Source: Clarkia xantiana subsp. parviflora
Lineage: Eukaryota; Streptophyta; Magnoliopsida; Myrtales; Onagraceae
Direction: 5' to 3'
Assembly: GCA_036873135.1 (NCBI GenBank)
Contig: JAPTYO010000013.1
Span: forward strand, 18,845,901-18,909,900
DNA length: 64,000 bases
The translations under genes and the position numbers were made by a program. Position 1 is the first letter of the stretch; each line of letters begins with the position of its first letter. The notes under the pieces are model-generated. The model was given only the letters and a program-made list of their open reading frames with translations, ran no database searches and was not told the origin of the DNA. Below, piece after piece: positions 23,989-35,159 of the stretch.

Positions 23989-24126
23989 TAAAAAAAATTG
24001 GTCCATAAAACCATATTTTTTAAACATGTTGTACGTTTTAAAACATATATGTCCATAAAACAATCTTTTTCAAACATATTGCATGTTTTACATACTTTCC
24101 CTACTAGTTACTGCCCCGTGTGCATG

Positions 24127-24870
24127 TCAAAAAGGACGCGTGGAGTCAAGGACGCGGACTTGGAGTGCTACATTGTAACAATCCTTTGATAACTTTTGGT
24201 CTCCCTTTACTTCCCTAATACCTGCCACGGTTGGGAACTTAATCTTTTGATATGTTTTTGAAGCTACCATTCCCCACGCATTCATGGTTGTGTACCCCAG
24301 GATTCCGTTGTATGCGTCTAACTTGTCCACCACTACAAATAATATATCCATCTGCAACTGCTGCTCCCCTGTCCCAAGAGTGACTGGGAGTGTAATTGTT
24401 CCCAACTAGTAGTTAGTATCACTCATGAAGCCTACTAGTGATGAGTTCATTTTCGAGATGAACTTTTTCCTCCCCAGAGCGAAGACTATTTCTTTGGTGA
24501 GTATGTTTGGAGAACTCCCGCTATCCAATAGTATACGATTTATGTTCATGTCATCAATTGGCATGGTAATGACTAGAGCATCATTGTGAGGATACACTAT
24601 GTGCTCCTTATCCTTTGCTGAGAAGCATATGACGTCCTCCATACACTCGTCATCCTGCTGAGACTTCTCGGCATCAGACACCTTTTGGGATGCGTATAAT
24701 TCGTGCGCGTATGATGTCTCACCTCCGGCACCGTAGCCGCCATGTATCACGTATGTGTTTTCCATCTTGTTTCCCAACCAATACCCGCCCTTGCGCGATG
24801 ATTGAAAGAACTCATCTTTTTGCAGTAAGAGCGTTTCGATCTATATGACCTCCCGGCGGTACAAATTACA
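24127..24870 (-). pseudogene. Retrotransposon Gag/protease fragment
   Basis: Minus strand. It reads from a Gag C-terminal remnant (near 24860, with a stop) into V-I-H-G-G-Y-G-A-G-G and the protease motif L-L-D-S-G-S-S-P-N (near 24520). Here the triad is D-S-G, unlike the D-G-G of the other elements. The frame is cut by a TAG at 24406-24408 and continues to the C-Y-N-V block near 24175. Divergence shows a separate, older Tat-lineage element, probably the one whose 5' LTR lies at 26258-26857. Confidence 0.7.
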
Positions 24871-25996
24871 CCAGAATTTTCTCAACTAATTTTATGAAAT
24901 CATTTTATCAAATAAAGTTCATCAACCCAATTTCCGGGTTGATTTAAATAGGACTGTGAAAGCATGGTCTATTTTTACACTAAAAAAAAAAAAAACATTA
25001 CCCCCCCCTTTTTTTTTACATTTTTTTAAGACGACGAAAGAAAACCGGTCTCGCCGTAGTCAGGTTTACCAAGTGGGTAACCAGATTGGTAAGAAAGTCT
25101 GGATGGTTATTTACTGCATTGTATTTAAAGCAATGTCAGGTTTCACTCCAGAGGTCTCGATAATATAATCATATTCTTTTTCATTTCATTTTTGAATTCA
25201 AATGCCATTTATTTGACAGTTTTTTAAGAACCTTAATTCTCTCGTCTCTTGAACCTATTCATTCATACCTATTGCCGATACTAAGGAGCAATCCAAAATT
25301 TGTATCCATTTGTCATGCTATATCTGATCCATGCGGACTTGTTAAAAAACGAATCTCCCGGTATTCGATTTTGTTCGGATCTTTTTGACTCTCTTTTTTT
25401 TTTTTAAGATTTCAGAGTAGAATATGGAATGGATATCATGTGATTCTTGTTTCTGATTTTGAATCATTCTATTTTTCTGTGAATCATATTGCTTTGCGAA
25501 AGGAAACTCTATTCTTTAATTGTTTGTTATGCTTAATATCTTTAGTTTGATATGTCTTAATTCCGACCTTTATTCGAGTCGTTTTTTCTTAGCCAAATTA
25601 CCCGAGCTACTTATTTCTCTGAAACAAGATATCCAATTTATTTGATTCCTTTTTATAAAAAAAATCAATGAATTTGTTTAGTATATCTCTTTATTTCATC
25701 ATTTAGGTGAATACATGAAGGAATTAGCCCGGCGAGACCTATCCAATTTTTACATTACTGCGAATGAGCAAGTAGGAGGTGGCAACTAAAGAGGTAGCGA
25801 GACTGACCGCAACTATCTATATAATTGAAATGTTAAATAGATCAATAACAAAGGGCGGATAGAAATGCCTATAGATGAGGTAGTCGAGGGTGGCTTGCCG
25901 GCAAAGGGCGTGTATGGTAGTCTTTTGTTTGATGAGAGCGGGAAGGGCAATTGATTGCAACCTTTTTCGACTTAAGAAGGCTGCGGTGAGAATGAG
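24871..25996. other. Unassigned AT-rich DNA between Gag fragment and psaB
   Basis: No gene recognised. The base composition and proximity to psaB suggest organelle-derived DNA in part (25190-25720), but no other organelle gene could be identified by eye. Poly-A and poly-C runs near 24985-25015. Confidence 0.3.
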
Positions 25997-26089
25997 GCTG
26001 ACTGATATGGCTCATCATCATTTGGCTATTGCATTTCTTTTTCTCATTGCTGGTCATATGTATAGAACCAACTTCGGGATTGGGCACGG
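25997..26089 (+). pseudogene. psaB: psaB fragment, plastid DNA inserted in the nucleus
   Basis: The plus-strand translation [13 protein letters not shown] then [12 protein letters not shown] is the highly conserved segment of photosystem I P700 apoprotein A2. Only about 31 codons remain and both flanks diverge at once, so it cannot be functional. It lies inside a degraded retroelement. Confidence 0.8.
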
Positions 26090-26257
26090 ACTTAAAAAAT
26101 TTCTTATAATTTAATCCATAACAATGTTCACATTGAACCCATAAATGCCTATATTTCCTTAGGGGTCTTGATCAACGTCTTTCTATGCTGATATTGATAC
26201 ACAGAACGACCTCTTTCAAATATACAACATGGATTCTGGCAATGCAATGTAGCCAAA

Positions 26258-26857
26258 TGTTTCGACCAGCCCCGTGCGAGAGTACGGGTTGTCGAATATG
26301 TATGATCCGGGTCGTGTCAAGTTCTCGAGTCCACGCTATCGACTTCGCGCGTTCTTCTCAACCTGCACACGGGGCACTAACTAGCACACAAAAAGGGGGG
26401 TTGGTGCTAGTTGAACCATCTCTGATGCCTCACTAAGAATCTAGAAAGATAAAGCTACAGAGATGTCAGAGCTCCTAAGCCAATCTCCAAACGAGTTAAA
26501 CTGAAATGGGTGGTCAAGATTCCAATATATAGGAGCTCTTGAACCGAAGCCCGGTTTGGTGCAGTTCTCCTCCGGTTTAATATAAAAATGTGAAGCGGAG
26601 TCAGGTTTGAGTAAATTGGCTATCAGAAAACTCAAACTTAGTGTAAAAATATGTCGGTAAAGGTACGTGCAATGCGGCGGCAATCCGGACCTCCGGATTG
26701 TCTATGACAAACCGGACGAGTCCGGTCCGGACGCGCGTATTGCCCGTCCGGACGGTTATGACTCGCGCGTATAGCGTTTCGATTCGTTTATGTGGGTTTG
26801 ACGTGTTTGCGAGGTCTGAAATATAAATACAAACCCGAATTGAGCACATATCCATCA
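26258..26857 (-). repeat. Minus-oriented LTR of the C-like family
   Basis: On the plus strand TGTTTCGACC...CCATCA (600 bp), preceded by a worn primer site (GTAGCCAAA in place of GGCGCCAAA). Internal features are a TATATAGGAG stretch and the GTTTGACGTGTTTGCGAGGTC block shared with the LTR at 22501 in inverted orientation. Confidence 0.7.
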
Positions 26858-28440
26858 CGGGCCATCATATGCGCTTATTATTATTATCATACATGTAAAC
26901 AAAAGATTCCCCCACTCTCTCATAGTCATAGATGATATGTTATCCCATCATCTTCCAAAATATGCATGCGAGGGTTAACTAAATAATAAAGCACTAACTA
27001 TTGTTATTATAAATGTCAATCGAATGAGATTTTGTCAGCAAAAACAGTTTTTAACAAGCAATTATTTAGTTGGGAAAAGTAATAGTTATACCGATGGAAT
27101 TTATTTACTGTCGTAAAAACTTTTTCCTACAAATTATTTCGGCCCCTAATGATAATTAAATAAATTAAAAGAAACATTATTGGCGACAAAATAGTATTTT
27201 TGTCGGAAAAACTCATTACCAACCGCAAATTTTAGTTGTAAATAGTAATTTTGCCAATTAGTTATATTTCATCGTTAAATGTAAGAATTTCAAAAATCTA
27301 GCTTTCCTGACGAAATTATTTTTTGAATCTGTAAAGATATTAGTTTTACCGACGTAATTTAGTTGTTGTCGAAAAGTCTTTTACTACTGACCAATTTTTT
27401 GGTCGGTAATAAATTAAAAATTTCGAAGACCATTACCGAACAACTATTTTTTTAATCGGAAAAAATCATAACCGAAAACATATTTTGGTCAGTAAAATAA
27501 TAAAATTGTCGACAAGATAATTTGTGGTCTTTATTAGAATTGCCGACCGGATTATTTCCATCAGTAAAGGAATAATTTCAAATGAGATTTTGTCGGTCAA
27601 ATCACTATCTACCGACCTAATTGTATTATTTCGGTAAGCGACAAATTTTAATTTGACTGTCGGAAAAACTTTTCCCAAACAAATTATTTATGTTCCTAGT
27701 AATTAAATAAATTACAATAAACATTATTGTCAACAAAATATTTTTACCCTCGGAAAATCTCATTACGGACTGCAAATTAGTCGTAAATAGTAAAATTGCG
27801 AACGAGATATATTACATCAGTAAAGGTAAAAATTTCAAAAAATCTAGTTTTCCTGACGAAATTAATTTTTCGATCAGTAAAGATATTACTTTTGCCGACA
27901 TAATTTAGTTATTGTCAACCAAGTCTTTTACCGACTAATATTTTCGTGTTGGTAATAATTAAAAAAATCGACGAACATTTCTGAACAAATATTTTTACGT
28001 CGGAAAATATTATTACCAAGAACATATTTTGGTCAGTAAATTATAAGATTGTCGACAATATATTTTTTGGCCGTTATTAGAATTCCCAACCGAATGATTT
28101 ACGTCAGCAAAGGTATAATGTCAAATCAGATTTTGTTTGTCAAAACACTTTTTGCCGACATAATTTTATTCTGTCGGTAAAAATAATTTTTAACGACAAT
28201 TTATTTTCTTCGGCAAAAGTAGTAGTTTTCCTGAAAGAATTTATTAATTGTTGTAAAAATATTAATCGGCCAATTTCTTTCCATCCTTAGTAATTAAATA
28301 AATTTTATCAAACATTATTGGCGAAAAAATAGTTTTTACGTCGGAAAAAATCATTAACGACAACAGATTTTAGTTGTAAATAGTAAATTTGCTAACGAGA
28401 TATATTCTATCATTAATGGTACAAATTTTGAAATTGAGAA
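26858..28440. repeat. Direct repeat X, right copy
   Basis: Same start (GGGCCATCATATG) and order as 20785-22500, but it continues about 670 bp further with more GTCGGTAAA/ACCGAC units before the LTR of element C at 28441. No gene seen. Confidence 0.65.
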
Positions 28441-29038
28441 TGATGGATATCTGTCCCATTCGGGTTCGTATTCACGTTTCGGACCTCGCAAATACGACGA
28501 AACCCACAAACAGATTTTACCACGGACACCCCGAGTCCAAAACGGTCCAGATGCGCGCAGCACGCGGACCGGGACTTCCGGATTGCCACAAGGCAACCTG
28601 GACCTCCAGATTGCCAACCTCGATGTCGGTAAGCGTTCTCCTTTAAACCGGCATTGAACTGCATAAAACCAGGTACAGTTCTCGAGTTTCCTATAAATAG
28701 GGACCTAGACCTCCCATTTGACAACTTAACTCGAAACTCTATCAAATTGGCTATTTATTCTCTGACCTCTCTCTATATACTTTCTCTCTCTAGATTGTGA
28801 CTTAAGCATCGGAGAGGGCTCAACCAGCACCACCCCCTATCCATGCTGGTTATTGCCCGTTTTGCAGGACCCGACGTGTAGGAGACCGAGATTGGAGCTA
28901 AAGCCAAGTTCGGGGTTCGAGGATCGAGGTTCGCGGATCGTGGATCGTGACGTGCTGATAGGAGACCGTACCTGCGTGCACATCCAACCCATTCGTGAAG
29001 AGCAACCCGAGGTGTCCCAGGTGGAACCGACCTCAACA
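28441..29038 (+). repeat. 5' LTR of element C
   Basis: Runs TGATGGATATC...CTCAACA, 598 bp, with TATAAATAG at 28692-28700 and GCATCGGAGAGGG at 28807. Its first ~70 bp resemble the reverse complement of the end of LTR-B and, more weakly, LTR-A, so the families share LTR ends. Confidence 0.85.
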
Positions 29039-29053
29039 CTTGGCGCCGTCTTG
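29039..29053 (+). promoter_or_regulatory. Primer binding site of element C
   Basis: CTTGGCGCCGTC directly follows the LTR, the same core as A, B and F. It is followed without a gap by codons for a V-L-V-P-K motif, which belongs to RT, marking the deletion of gag and protease. Confidence 0.7.
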
Positions 29054-29984
29054 GTGCCCAAAAGTTGAGAATGTGCATCGATTACAGAGATCTCAACAAT
29101 GCATGTCCAAAAGATTCATATCCTCTTCCAGGAATCGACCAACTAGTTGATGCTACCGCAGGCCACGAGTTAATGTCACTAATGGATGCATATTCAGGAT
29201 ACAACCAAATTCCAATGGCAGAAGAAGATGCACCTCATACCGCGTTCTACGCAGATAGCGAGATCTACAATTACAAGGTCATGCCATTCGGACTAATAAA
29301 TGCAGGGGCAACATACCAGCGTATGGTCAACATAATCTTCGGAGATATGATTGGGAAGACTATGGAAGCATATGTTGATGACACGGTCGTGAAGTCGACG
29401 AAAAGGCGTAACCATGCTGACAACCTCCGCACGGTGTTCAAAAGAATGCGAGAATTCCAAGTCAGGTTAAATCCCACAAAGTGTGCCTTTGGCGTGCAGT
29501 TAGGAAAAGTTCTGGGATTCATGGTCGGCGAGAGGGGAATCGAAGCAAACCCAGAAAAAGTAAAGGCGATTGAAGAAATGGAGTCCCCCAAGAAGCACAA
29601 GGAGGTCCAGCAACTAAATGGTCGTTTAGCAGCTCTTAACAGATTCCTGGCAAGGGTAGGAGACAAAACCCTTCCCTATTTCCAAGTGCTTCGTGCAAAT
29701 AAGAAGTTTGAGTGGACGCCGATATGTGAAGAAGCATTCCAACAATTGAAGCAACACCTGCGAACGCTCCCAGCGTTAGCAAAACAAATACAAGGCGAAC
29801 CACTCTACCTATACATATCTGTGAGCAACACTGCAGTCAGCTCGGTGCTTGTCAAACAAAAAGGAACTACACAGCTCCTAGTATACTACGTGAGCAAGTT
29901 CCTGGCAAAGTACGAAGTGAATTACATGCCGATCGAAAAGTACTTGTACACTTTCATAGTGGCAGCAAGGAAGCTGAGGCCATA
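29054..29984 (+). pseudogene. C pol, first part: RT and start of RNase H
   Basis: Open from 29059 with R-M-C-I-D-Y-R-D-L-N, then Y-V-D-D at about 29371, and the RNase H domain up to K-L-R-P-Y, where element B is inserted after CCATA (29980-29984). The RT N-terminus is lost apart from V-L-V-P-K, and a small frame break separates this from the main frame. Beyond 29984 the frame reads into LTR-B. It is related to E1 pol but clearly diverged. Confidence 0.88.
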
Positions 29985-30318
29985 TGTTGGGTTCACTTCA
30001 CCACTTGGGCTGCTTCGGGCTTTTTCCTTCACGAACAGGCTTCTTCCTTCACAATCGGGCTCGAGATATATGTATAAGGACGGGAACGCCGCAATCCTTA
30101 ATACACAATCACCGAGCTAGACTTCAATCCTCAACCTTGAACTCTTGATTTTCGGGTCCTGCACGAAGGGCAGTAACTAGCGTGGGAGGGGGGGAATGCT
30201 GGTTGGGCCCACTCCGACGCTCAAGTTAGCACTTCTAGAGAGAGAAAGCCTTAAAGAGAAGTCAGAGCATTTCCAGTCCAAAAGTGAGAGGATCCCCCTA
30301 AATGAGAGACCTAGGCCC
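29985..30318 (-). repeat. LTR-B left copy, first piece
   Basis: Plus-strand start TGTTGGGTTCACTTCACC matches 53767 onward. Interrupted after GGCCC (30314-30318) by element A1 and resumes at 49967 with the same GGCCC. Confidence 0.92.
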
Positions 30319-30417
30319 TGTTAGGTTATGAGATCTAGGTCAACGGATGGTCGGCTTTGATCTCACTCCTTACTAGGGATGTGTGTGATCCGGTATTTCT
30401 GGGTTGCCCTGTCTTTT

Positions 30418-30488
30418 TCCTTCCTTCCTTCCTTCCTTCCTTCCTTCCTTCCTTCCTTCCTTCCTTCCTTCCTTCCTTCCTTCCTTCT
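30418..30488. repeat. (TTCC)n microsatellite in the LTR
   Basis: About 17 TTCC units. The matching tract in the right LTR (about 49211-49240) has about 7 and the middle LTR has none of comparable length. Length change here explains part of the LTR size difference. Confidence 0.95.
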
Positions 30489-30844
30489 GCCCTTCTACCC
30501 TGCAGAAGGGGCAATACCAGACACGGAGGGGGGGGGGGGGTGGTGCCTGGTGAACCCTCTCCGATGCCTAAGTCAGTATTCTTCTTAGAGAGATAAACTA
30601 GAGAGAGGTCAGAGCAAAATAATCCAAATTGCCAAGATGATCAAATGAGTTGTGAAGGTGGGGTATTTATAGGCAACGGTGTCATTAAGGTGGCTTAATG
30701 ACATCGTTAGCCTTTAAACACAATTAATTAACCTTTAAGAGCATAATTAAGACCTTAGGATTCGGAGAAGGTAGGCGGCGTGAACCGAGTGTGGGTGTCC
30801 GAAAGTGGCGCAGGGGCCCTTGGGGGGGGGGGGGGGGAGAAATC

Positions 30845-31075
30845 CGACCCCCAAGGGTAGGGGTTGGGTGAGGGCACCCAACCCCTCCTAGGGAGGATGG
30901 GGTTGGCCAACCCCATCCCTCCTAGGAGAGATCGGGTTGGCCGACCCGATCTCTCCTAGGAGAGATCGGGTTGGTCCACCCGATCTCCCCTAGGAGAGAT
31001 CGGGTTGGCTGACCCGATCTCTCCTAGGGGAGGTCGGGTGTGGCCACCCAACCTCACCTAGGTGAGTTTTGCCCC
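30845..31075. repeat. Array of 34-bp palindromes in LTR-A (six hairpins)
   Basis: Units of CCTAGG plus a 28-bp near-perfect palindrome such as AGAGATCGGGTTGG and its complement. Equivalent arrays lie at about 39930-40205 (eight hairpins) and 49605-49805 (six). Related but fewer hairpins occur in the F LTR. Confidence 0.92.
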
Positions 31076-31221
31076 GGTCGGACGAGCGCTCCGGCCTCGT
31101 CCGAGCCGTTGATGTGTTCGCGAAGTGTTCGGGTTGAAGTTTCGATTTACAAACGTTAATGGGACGATAAAAATACAACGGTTTGGAAGTCAACGGGTTC
31201 AAATTGGGCGTATATCCATCA

Positions 31222-32763
31222 CATGCCCCCGAGTCAACCAATGGCCTAACCCTTGATTGACTCTATTTTAGGATGGTGTGACACGCGCAATTTGAAACCG
31301 GGATTTTACCTTCTTGTCTGAATGCTCGCTTACCCTTAGATGCGTGCCTCTGACTCTGCCCCCTGCCTTATGAGATAGAGGAATTGTAAACGTCAGAATA
31401 GCGCGGACGTGTGCCTAGGCACGCGTCCGTCTAAGGTGGGAGTAATAAACTTATCCTTGCTATAGATGCATACTCAAAAAATACACACTTGCACAGGGGT
31501 GTGATACGAATGCAACTAGATGACTTATGCTTCAAATTCGTGCCGGGATTCTATCTAAGTGAGGAAAAATTTAATTTTGGCCAATATTTTTTCTAAGTAT
31601 GGAATGCTCAAAAATAAAACTATCTTGATAATTTTTCTAAGTATGGAGATATATACTTAGCTATAGGTGAAAGGGATAAAAATGATGGTTTTTCCTTGGC
31701 CCTTAGATTTTACTTAAGGATAGATGGATGGTGGTGATTAAAACCCTCTAAAAAAACCCTATCATCCTCTTAACATAAAAAAGGAGAGTTAGAAGAATAC
31801 CTCAAAGAGTCACCATAGCCACCATCTTCCCTCTTCACTCACCCTTGGAGAGCAAGAAAGATTGGAGAGCACCCCCAAGGAGGAGGACCGGCCAGATTTC
31901 TAGTGGTGGACCAGAAATTCCGACCGGCCAAGGAAAGGGGACGCCGGCATTGGACGGAGGCGGCAGCTGGCTGGGACGGCAGCCCAATCAACAGCGGCGC
32001 GGAGGGACGGACAGGCGACGGTGAAGTCGCTGCCGGCGGGGACGGCTGCTGGTTCGTCGAGGGCGGTCGACAGCGAAGGGGAACGGCTCCGGCGCGACGT
32101 GCAGGGCTTTCCGGCGACGGTGGGGCGGGCAAGATCATCTCCGGCGACGGCAAGGCCTAAATTCCGGCGAGGGACTGATTTCCGGGGGTCTTCAAATCCG
32201 AAATCCGAACCCGTTTATCATATCGGGTCGGGTTTTCCGAAGGTCCACTCTTTTCCTTTCCACTACCGTGTAAAACGTTGGTTTTTGAATCGTTGATATT
32301 TGGTTGCCGATGTTTGATTGCCGATGCTTGATTGCCGAAATTTGATTAAATGTGGGATTGCCGTAGATAGCCGTTGGTAGTTGTGAATTTTGGGGAAAAA
32401 TGTTTGCCGGTCGTCCGGGTATGGTTTTTTGTCCGATTGGGCTATCCCGGTCTTGAATTTGATGTCGTGCCGCCGTTGGTGCGTTAATCTTTGTTGGAGG
32501 GTATAACGGTAATTTTTTCCAAAACCCGACCTTAGGCTTGGATAAAATTATTCAACTCGGTTGTCGTGGTGTCCTTGGCTCAAGTTGACTATCTTTGCTG
32601 GGTGTCTTTGGATTCTTGATTGTTGTCGTTGATCGGATGTCGGAGTGTTTCCGGTTCTTCGGAAATTTTCCTTGTCTTGATATTTGTCGTGTCGTGGCAG
32701 GTGCTATATTCTTGGTGGTGTCCGCGCACACAGACTCTTCAGAGACGTCGTATTCTCCGAAGG
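31222..32763 (+). other. A1 purine tract and leader region of the antisense gene
   Basis: Starts with the minus-sense purine tract, then AT-rich DNA, then a GC-rich block (31870-32220) that is probably the first exon of the plus-strand gene. The leader exon begins at 32701 after GTCGTGGCAG. ORFs in the GC-rich block have no similarity and are not conserved in the A2 copy. Confidence 0.5.
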
Positions 32764-35159
32764 ATGAGTGAGTTCCCTTTCTCTTCCTCTTCGGTCGCAT
32801 TACTTCCTTTTCTATTGCTGGCTTAGTATCGTGACCTTCGTTGGGGTATTAGTTGAAATTTGATTCGTACTTTGGGATTTCCTCCTACCTTTGCCTTAGG
32901 TCTTGTTATCCTGTCGGAGAACCATCTCACTAGGTCCGATTACAATGAACATGTTACCCTAGGAGATATCTGTCCCCTAGATGAGCCTCTGTATCCTTTT
33001 CTCCCCTCCTTGGGGAATACTCGCGAGACGGTGACGGAACCTCCCATAGGGAAGGTCGTCGTGTACCCCTCTCAGATCCGATTCGGGCTGAGGTTGCCTT
33101 ACTGTGACGAGCTTATAGAGTTGAGCAGGTTCTTCAGGATTTCTCCTGTGAACCTTGCTCCCAGTGCCCTCCGTGTCTGGGTGGGCTTTCGGGTATTGTG
33201 CCATTGGTACTCCTGGAAGTACTCTCTCGTTCTATTCCGATGTTTCTATCGGTTTCAGTACCGGACGAAGGTGGGGTTTGCGAGTTTCGTAACTCGCCAT
33301 CCGACCTTCAAAGATCCCCGATTCGCTGATTTCGGGTTGAGTGGGGTCGAGTGGGATACCTCCCTCCGTTTCGTGACCCAGAGTGACAATTCGGCCAGTC
33401 ACTGGGCTAAGCATTACTTCTTCATTACGGACCGATACGTCACTTGGTCGGTTTTGAATGAGGATCGGTCCGATGGTTGGCCTGCTTTTGGAGAGTTCTC
33501 TTCAGTTGATTTGAAGACTATGAAGATCATTCACGAGAGCAACAGGACTCGGTCATACTGTCCCGTGTCCTTAGTGACTGAGACGGATCTTTACGAGGCC
33601 GGGATCAGTTTGACTCCTGACTCCGGGGGTTCGGTATGTCACTTGGTCTTTCCATCTTTATTTACCTTCTGCTCTTCCTTTGTAGGTTGGTTTCATGGAA
33701 AAACCTATAACGTGCAGGGAGCCCCTGTTGATCTGAGCAAGAGGAAGGCTCCTTCTAGTTCTGCTTTGAAGAAATCCCCCCTGCCTGGGAAGAAGGCTGG
33801 GGCCTCTGGTATGCTTTCTCCTATTTGCTTCTTTATGGTATAACCTATGTTTTCCTTATCTTGTTTTTCTTACCTTGCTAGGGCGCTCCCCCTTGGTGAC
33901 TGAGAGGGTCGTCTCCGTTGGCAGAGATTCTGGACCTTCCAAGTCCAAACCGCGGAGATCTGATTCTGAGGCCGGGGCCTCGGCTGCTAAGAGAAAAAAA
34001 GCTGTGGATCCTACTTCGCCTACTGCTCGTCCTCCGACCCTATCTCGTGATAAGGAGATGGTGGTCGAAGAGGTGCCTTCCCTGGCTGACAAAGGGAAGC
34101 GACCTGCTGGTGGTGGTTCCCCTGCCCCCCAGCCGAGGGCACGGTCCTCAGGTATGATCTCTACCTTGTTGCTGATCTTTCTATGTTTATATTCTCCTTT
34201 GACTTGCTTTGCTTGTGTAGGTGGGCCTCCGACTTTAAGTCGGAAGGATTTCGCCCGTCTCACTGATGAAGATGTTATTGGGTCTGAGTGGACTCCTTTC
34301 GCTGGTCTGAAGGAGTTCCACTTCGATAGCACCTCCTCTTTGCGGACTCCTGAGGTTGGTGTCCGCGTACTCCGCGGTGCCATTCCCCCTGGCGATCGTG
34401 TTGCTTCGCCCAAGTCTCCTGGGGAGACTCGGCGCTTTGTTCAAGGGGTACTTTCTCGTTATGCACCTGTGAGTTGTTCTTTGCTTTCCTCTTATTTCTT
34501 TCATAATGGCTATCTTTCGGTTACTTATCCCTTGTTTGAATTGTTAGGGTATATCTGACATGGTGAACATGTCCTCGCTCGTGCTCGAGTTATCTGACGA
34601 GAGGAAAACCCTTGAGGACAGCCAGGTCTCTCTCAAGGCGGAGGTCGCTACTGCTGCTGAGAAGGCACGATTATCTGATTTGAGGATGCAGGAGCTCCAG
34701 GACCAGGTGTCCTTGCTTGAGACCACTGTGGGCAGTTTGCGTCGGGAAGCTGAGGTTGCAGCGTCGCTCCATTCTGAGGAGTTACGGAAGTTGGAGGCTA
34801 AGTGTCGTGCTGAGGAGAGGACTGTTGCGGTTTCTGAGTACAAGGCCTCATCTGCCTTCGCTGCCGATTATAGCGTGCGTCTCACTCAGGAGATGAACCA
34901 GTTCGGTGAGTATCTGGTTGATCACATTTACCGAATTGATCCTCAGTTCCCGTTTGGTGACCTTGGTGACTTTGGGCCATACGCCACTGGCTACGCGACT
35001 GTTCTGATGGGTCAGGCTGCCGTTGCAGACGAGCCTGCCCCTGCCCAGGTGGATGCTACACCTGTGGAGATTGGTACCTCAGACTCCTCCTCTTCATCCA
35101 TTTCCGCTGGCGGTTCAGCTTCAGGGGGTGAGGGTGACTCCCCCGAAGGTTCTGACTGA
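32764..35159 (+). CDS. A1 antisense spliced gene, intact model, Transposase_28-like
   Basis: Six-exon model: 32764-32767, 32900-33633, 33718-33808, 33882-34151, 34221-34468, 34548-35159. Coding total 1959 nt, 652 residues. Introns are 132, 84, 73, 69 and 79 bp, all GT-AG. Residues 2-246 hold the conserved block (P-L-D-E-P-L-Y-P-F-L-P-S-L, R-F-F-R-I-S-P-V-N-L, R-V-W-V-G-F-R-V-L), resembling the 'putative gypsy type transposon' family PF04195. Residues 277-365 are basic with a K-R-K-K patch. Residues 455-555 form a coiled coil and the tail is Ser/Gly/Asp-rich. Exon 1 supplies only ATGA; without that splice there is no ATG in frame. It converges with gag. Its biochemical role is unknown; a structural or regulatory partner of the element is inference. 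Confidence 0.72.

Larger units (their letters stand above)
23014..24101. mobile_element. Outer MITE, probably Mutator-like
   Basis: Terminal inverted repeats of roughly 100 bp start GGGAAAATTATGTAAAACATG on the left, with the reverse complement ending at 24101. Flanks TGCTAGTTA and TACTAGTTA agree at 8 of 9 bases, fitting a 9-bp Mutator-type target duplication. Two other elements are nested inside. Confidence 0.65.
22501..24185 (+). repeat. Plus-oriented LTR of the C family, interrupted by nested MITEs
   Basis: Begins TGATGGATAGATGCCC and keeps landmarks of the element C LTR (ACCTCGCAAACACG, TATAAATTAG, GAGGGTTCAACTAGCACC). It is interrupted at 23013 and resumes at 24102 (CTAGTTACTGCCCC). 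The 3' border is blurred near 24185, where it meets a minus-strand protease fragment. Confidence 0.65.
30319..31221 (-). repeat. A1 3' LTR
   Basis: TGTTAGG...CCATCA, 903 bp. Minus-strand TATAAATA at 30664-30671. Contains a (TTCC)n tract, G runs near 30529-30540 and 30821-30837, and the palindrome array. Followed on the right by CATGCCCCCGAG, which is a purine tract in minus sense. Confidence 0.92.

Noticed and set aside
25190..25720. Possible further plastid genes
   Set aside because: Composition is suggestive but I could not match any organelle protein, so only psaB is claimed.
30357..30596. ORFs encoding repeated F-L-P-S
   Set aside because: Translation of the (TTCC)n microsatellite in the LTR.
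31839..32160. Overlapping Pro/Ala- and Gly/Arg-rich ORFs in the A1 leader
   Set aside because: Not conserved in the equivalent A2 region (41020-41330); GC-rich leader explains them.
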